DNA of 6,475 bases from an uncultured Dialister sp. GTDB lineage: Bacteria > Bacillota > Negativicutes > Veillonellales > Dialisteraceae. Positions 4,827 through 6,475 of the stretch are shown here, piece after piece; the first letter of the stretch is position 1, and each line of letters starts with the position of its first letter. The notes under the pieces are model-generated. The model saw nothing but the letters and a program-made list of their open reading frames with translations. It searched no databases and had not been told where the DNA came from. Both the position numbers and the translations under genes were made by a program. The stretch covers positions 1 through 6,475 of the forward strand of contig NZ_UQKJ01000108.1 of assembly GCF_900541605.1 (NCBI RefSeq). The letters are read 5' to 3'.

Positions 4827-6164
4827 CTACCTCCCATTTTCCACCAGTGCCATGGAGCATCCTTTGGCCGACAGCCGGGCCACCAGGAAGGTGGCGCAGG
4901 CGGCGCGGATGACCTGGTCCAGGAGGAGGGCACACCAGGTCCCCAGGAGGCCCATGTCAAGTACGTAAAGGAAGAAGGCGGTCACCAGGGGGCGGAGGAA
5001 GGTGATGGAAACGAAGGAGTACGCCGCCACCTGGGCGGTCCGGCCGCTCCCCCGGAGGACACCGGCGCCCCAGATAGCCAAAGCCTCCGGGAAACTGACG
5101 ATGGCAATGATCACCATGACCGTGCCGGACATGGCAAGTAGGGAGGGATCCTTCGAGTAGAAGGAGAAAATCTCATCGGAGAAAATGAGCACCGCCCCGC
5201 AGACCGCAGCAGAAAGGACGAGGCACCATTTGAGGCCGCAGGTCCGATAGGCCGCCCAGTCTTGCTGGCTTCCCCGGCCCATGGACTGCCCCGATGCCAC
5301 CATGCCTGCTTTTCCGAATCCCATGATGAAGTCATAGTACACATCGCAGATATTCATGCAGATGCTGTGCACCGCAAAGGGCACGGTTCCCAGCCCCGCC
5401 GCCATGCGGGAGAAGAGGACCATGCCGATGCGTTCGCTCCCCTGCTCTCCCAGGATGCTTCCGAAAATGGGAAGCACCTCATGGAAGTAAGCCCGGTCCG
5501 GCAGGAAAGAGCCGCTCCGGAAAAAGCCTTTGGATTTCAGGAGACAGAAGGACGCCAGCAGGGTAAAGAGGGTGCCCACGATGGTACCGATAGCGGCTCC
5601 CCTGACGCCAAAGGCGGGGATGGGCCCCATGCCGGAAATGAGGACAAAGCTCAGGGCCCCATTGATACCGTTGCCGGCGATATTTGTCTTCATGATGGAC
5701 GCCGTATCCCCATAGCCCAGCTGCACCGCCTGCAGGATAAGGGCCAGGGACGTGAAATACACGGACAGCAGCGCCGGCGCCCCATAGTCCAAAGCCTCCG
5801 CCATGTAGTCCGGCGATGCGCCCATGAGAGAGAATATGGGCTCCAGGAAGACGAAACAGGCCCCGTGGAAAATCCCCATCACCAGGGCACAGAGGAAGAG
5901 GGATTTCTTCAGGAGCGAAGATACCGCCTCCCGGTCATCCCTTCCCGCCAGCCGGGACACCACCAGGGTCACCGCGGAAGCCAGGGACCGGGAAAGGCAG
6001 AGCAGCACCAGCCGGGGCTGCAGGAAAATGCTGACGGCGGCCACGGAAAAACTCCCCAGCGCCCCCACCAGGATCAGGTCCGTGGAGGCGAGGAGAATCA
6101 TGAAAAGCCCTTCCAGTGCGGCAGGCAATGCAATTTTCAGGTACTGTCTGTCAGAGTGATTCAT
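4827..6164 (-). CDS. MATE-family multidrug/toxin efflux transporter
   Basis: A cation-coupled (Na+ or H+) exporter of the MOP superfamily in the cytoplasmic membrane. The 445-residue length is typical, with 12 expected membrane helices in two MatE halves. The first half opens with LPAALEGLFMILLASTDL (13-30), matching the family's first helix with its conserved Pro and Asp. The second half begins around residue 230 (LPIFGSILGEQGSERIGMV) and includes MNICDVYYDFIMGFGKAGMVASGQ, matching the conserved helix 7-8 region. The start at 6164 is preceded by GAAGGA with six bases between AAGGA and ATG. An upstream TTG at 6236 lies in the -35 and is rejected. It has its own promoter with a Fur-like site. 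Substrate is not predictable; the Fur-like operator leaves room for an iron-related export role (inference). Confidence 0.93.
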   Translation of the reverse strand: MNHSDRQYLKIALPAALEGLFMILLASTDLILVGALGSFSVAAVSIFLQPRLVLLCLSRSLASAVTLVVSRLAGRDDREAVSSLLKKSLFLCALVMGIFHGACFVFLEPIFSLMGASPDYMAEALDYGAPALLSVYFTSLALILQAVQLGYGDTASIMKTNIAGNGINGALSFVLISGMGPIPAFGVRGAAIGTIVGTLFTLLASFCLLKSKGFFRSGSFLPDRAYFHEVLPIFGSILGEQGSERIGMVLFSRMAAGLGTVPFAVHSICMNICDVYYDFIMGFGKAGMVASGQSMGRGSQQDWAAYRTCGLKWCLVLSAAVCGAVLIFSDEIFSFYSKDPSLLAMSGTVMVIIAIVSFPEALAIWGAGVLRGSGRTAQVAAYSFVSITFLRPLVTAFFLYVLDMGLLGTWCALLLDQVIRAACATFLVARLSAKGCSMALVENGR

Positions 6165-6207
6165 AGGAGTTCCTTCGGTGATACTACTTCCGACTTGAAA
6201 TGACTGT

Positions 6208-6236
6208 ATTATACAAGAAATGAGAATTATTTTCAA
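6208..6236 (-). promoter_or_regulatory. MATE gene promoter
   Basis: On the minus strand TTGAAA (6236-6231), a 17-bp spacer and a perfect TATAAT (6213-6208). The transcript should start near 6201, giving a leader of roughly 37 bases before the ATG at 6164. This is one of the two best promoters in the window. Confidence 0.88.
6221..6235. promoter_or_regulatory. Fur-box-like operator in the MATE promoter
   Basis: TGAGAAT-T-ATTTTCA is a 7-1-7 inverted repeat matching 13 of the 14 arm positions' counterparts except two in the Fur consensus TGATAAT-N-ATTATCA (12 of 14). It overlaps the -35 hexamer and the spacer, where a bound repressor would block RNA polymerase. Iron-dependent repression is inferred; related regulators (PerR, Zur) use similar palindromes and cannot be excluded. 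Confidence 0.55.
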
Positions 6237-6260
6237 TTGTTTGGCAGATGGCCGGCCACC

Positions 6261-6327
6261 GTGCGTACGGGTGGGGGCTTCTGGCTTCTAGCTGTCAGCA
6301 GCCAGGAAAGCCCATCAGCCTGCGGCG
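6261..6327 (+). repeat. 67-bp intergenic module, copy A
   Basis: Begins GTGCGTACGG and ends TGCGGCG, with a CTAGCT/CAGC-rich centre. It matches copy B at 6347-6413 in length and most positions, and the minus-strand copies at 2350-2285 and 3734-3506 (interrupted). It lies upstream of the MATE promoter; 6328-6346 is a short unmatched spacer. Confidence 0.85.
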
Positions 6328-6346
6328 ATAGGCTGGTTAAGTTAGC

Positions 6347-6475
6347 GTGCGCACGGGCGGGGGCTTCTAGCTGCTAGCTGTTAGCGACTAGGAAAACACA
6401 TCAGCCTGCGGCGCTTCCAACAGCTAACCTCCGTCTGCTTCGCAGCCACCTCCTTCCCAAGGAAGGAGGCTATCC
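6347..6475 (+). repeat. 67-bp module copy B and start of mosaic repeat (cut by window edge)
   Basis: The module GTGCGCACGG...TGCGGCG (6347-6413) is followed in the usual order by a CAGCTAACC segment (6421-6429), a CTGCTTCGCAGC hairpin (about 6435-6446) and the CCTCCTTCC/GGAAGGAGG hairpin (6449-6457 with 6461-6469). It then runs off the window. No gene is visible here. Confidence 0.8.

Noticed and set aside
5262..6203. Plus-strand reading frame (313 codons) opposite the MATE gene
   Set aside because: Low-complexity His, Gln, Gly and Arg-rich translation antisense to a clear MATE gene; a shadow frame.

Overview
The window looks like an ordinary housekeeping stretch of a Bacillota chromosome. 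A canonical T-box leader, strong AGGAGG-type ribosome binding sites and TTGACA/TATAAT-type promoters point to Bacillota. The fairly GC-rich coding sequence and very repeat-rich intergenic DNA remind me of Negativicutes (the Dialister/Megasphaera/Veillonella group). That placement is inference by eye; no rRNA or marker gene is present.

Four complete protein genes are supported. brnQ (482-1807, +) encodes a branched-chain amino acid carrier and sits behind a vegetative promoter and a complete T-box riboswitch with a terminator. A ROK-family sugar kinase of the GmuE/ScrK fructokinase type (3343 down to 2411, -) converges on brnQ and ends in a strong, probably bidirectional terminator. A small unrecognised lipoprotein (4253 down to 3789, -) follows upstream. 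A MATE-family multidrug/toxin exporter (6164 down to 4827, -) has a near-consensus promoter whose spacer carries a Fur-box-like 7-1-7 palindrome. Each gene is probably transcribed alone. The shared themes are import (BrnQ), sugar phosphorylation, an envelope lipoprotein and efflux; nothing indicates one joint pathway.

The unusual content lies between the genes. All five intergenic regions (1-176, 1808-2365, 3395-3788, 4310-4826, 6240-6475) are built largely from recurring modules that keep the same order and polarity. They comprise a 66-67 bp GTGCGNACGG...TGCGGCG unit, a TTAGCTAACC-type segment, a CCTTCC/GGAAGG hairpin, a CTACTG...AGTCATCAGGAT segment, a GCGGC/GCCGC hairpin, and finally a 28-bp array of four heptamers (CTCAACT). 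Each of the four heptamer arrays carries exactly one variant heptamer. Three of them lie just upstream of the promoters of brnQ, the kinase and the lipoprotein, in the direction of the gene. The fourth runs into the 3' end of the lipoprotein gene and supplies its stop codon.

Two further MITE-like inverted-repeat elements are present. A 167-bp near-palindrome (3534-3700) interrupts one 66-bp module, and removing it with one CTAG restores the module length. A 231-bp element (4475-4705) has 19-bp terminal inverted repeats. No transposase, tRNA, rRNA or CRISPR array is visible.
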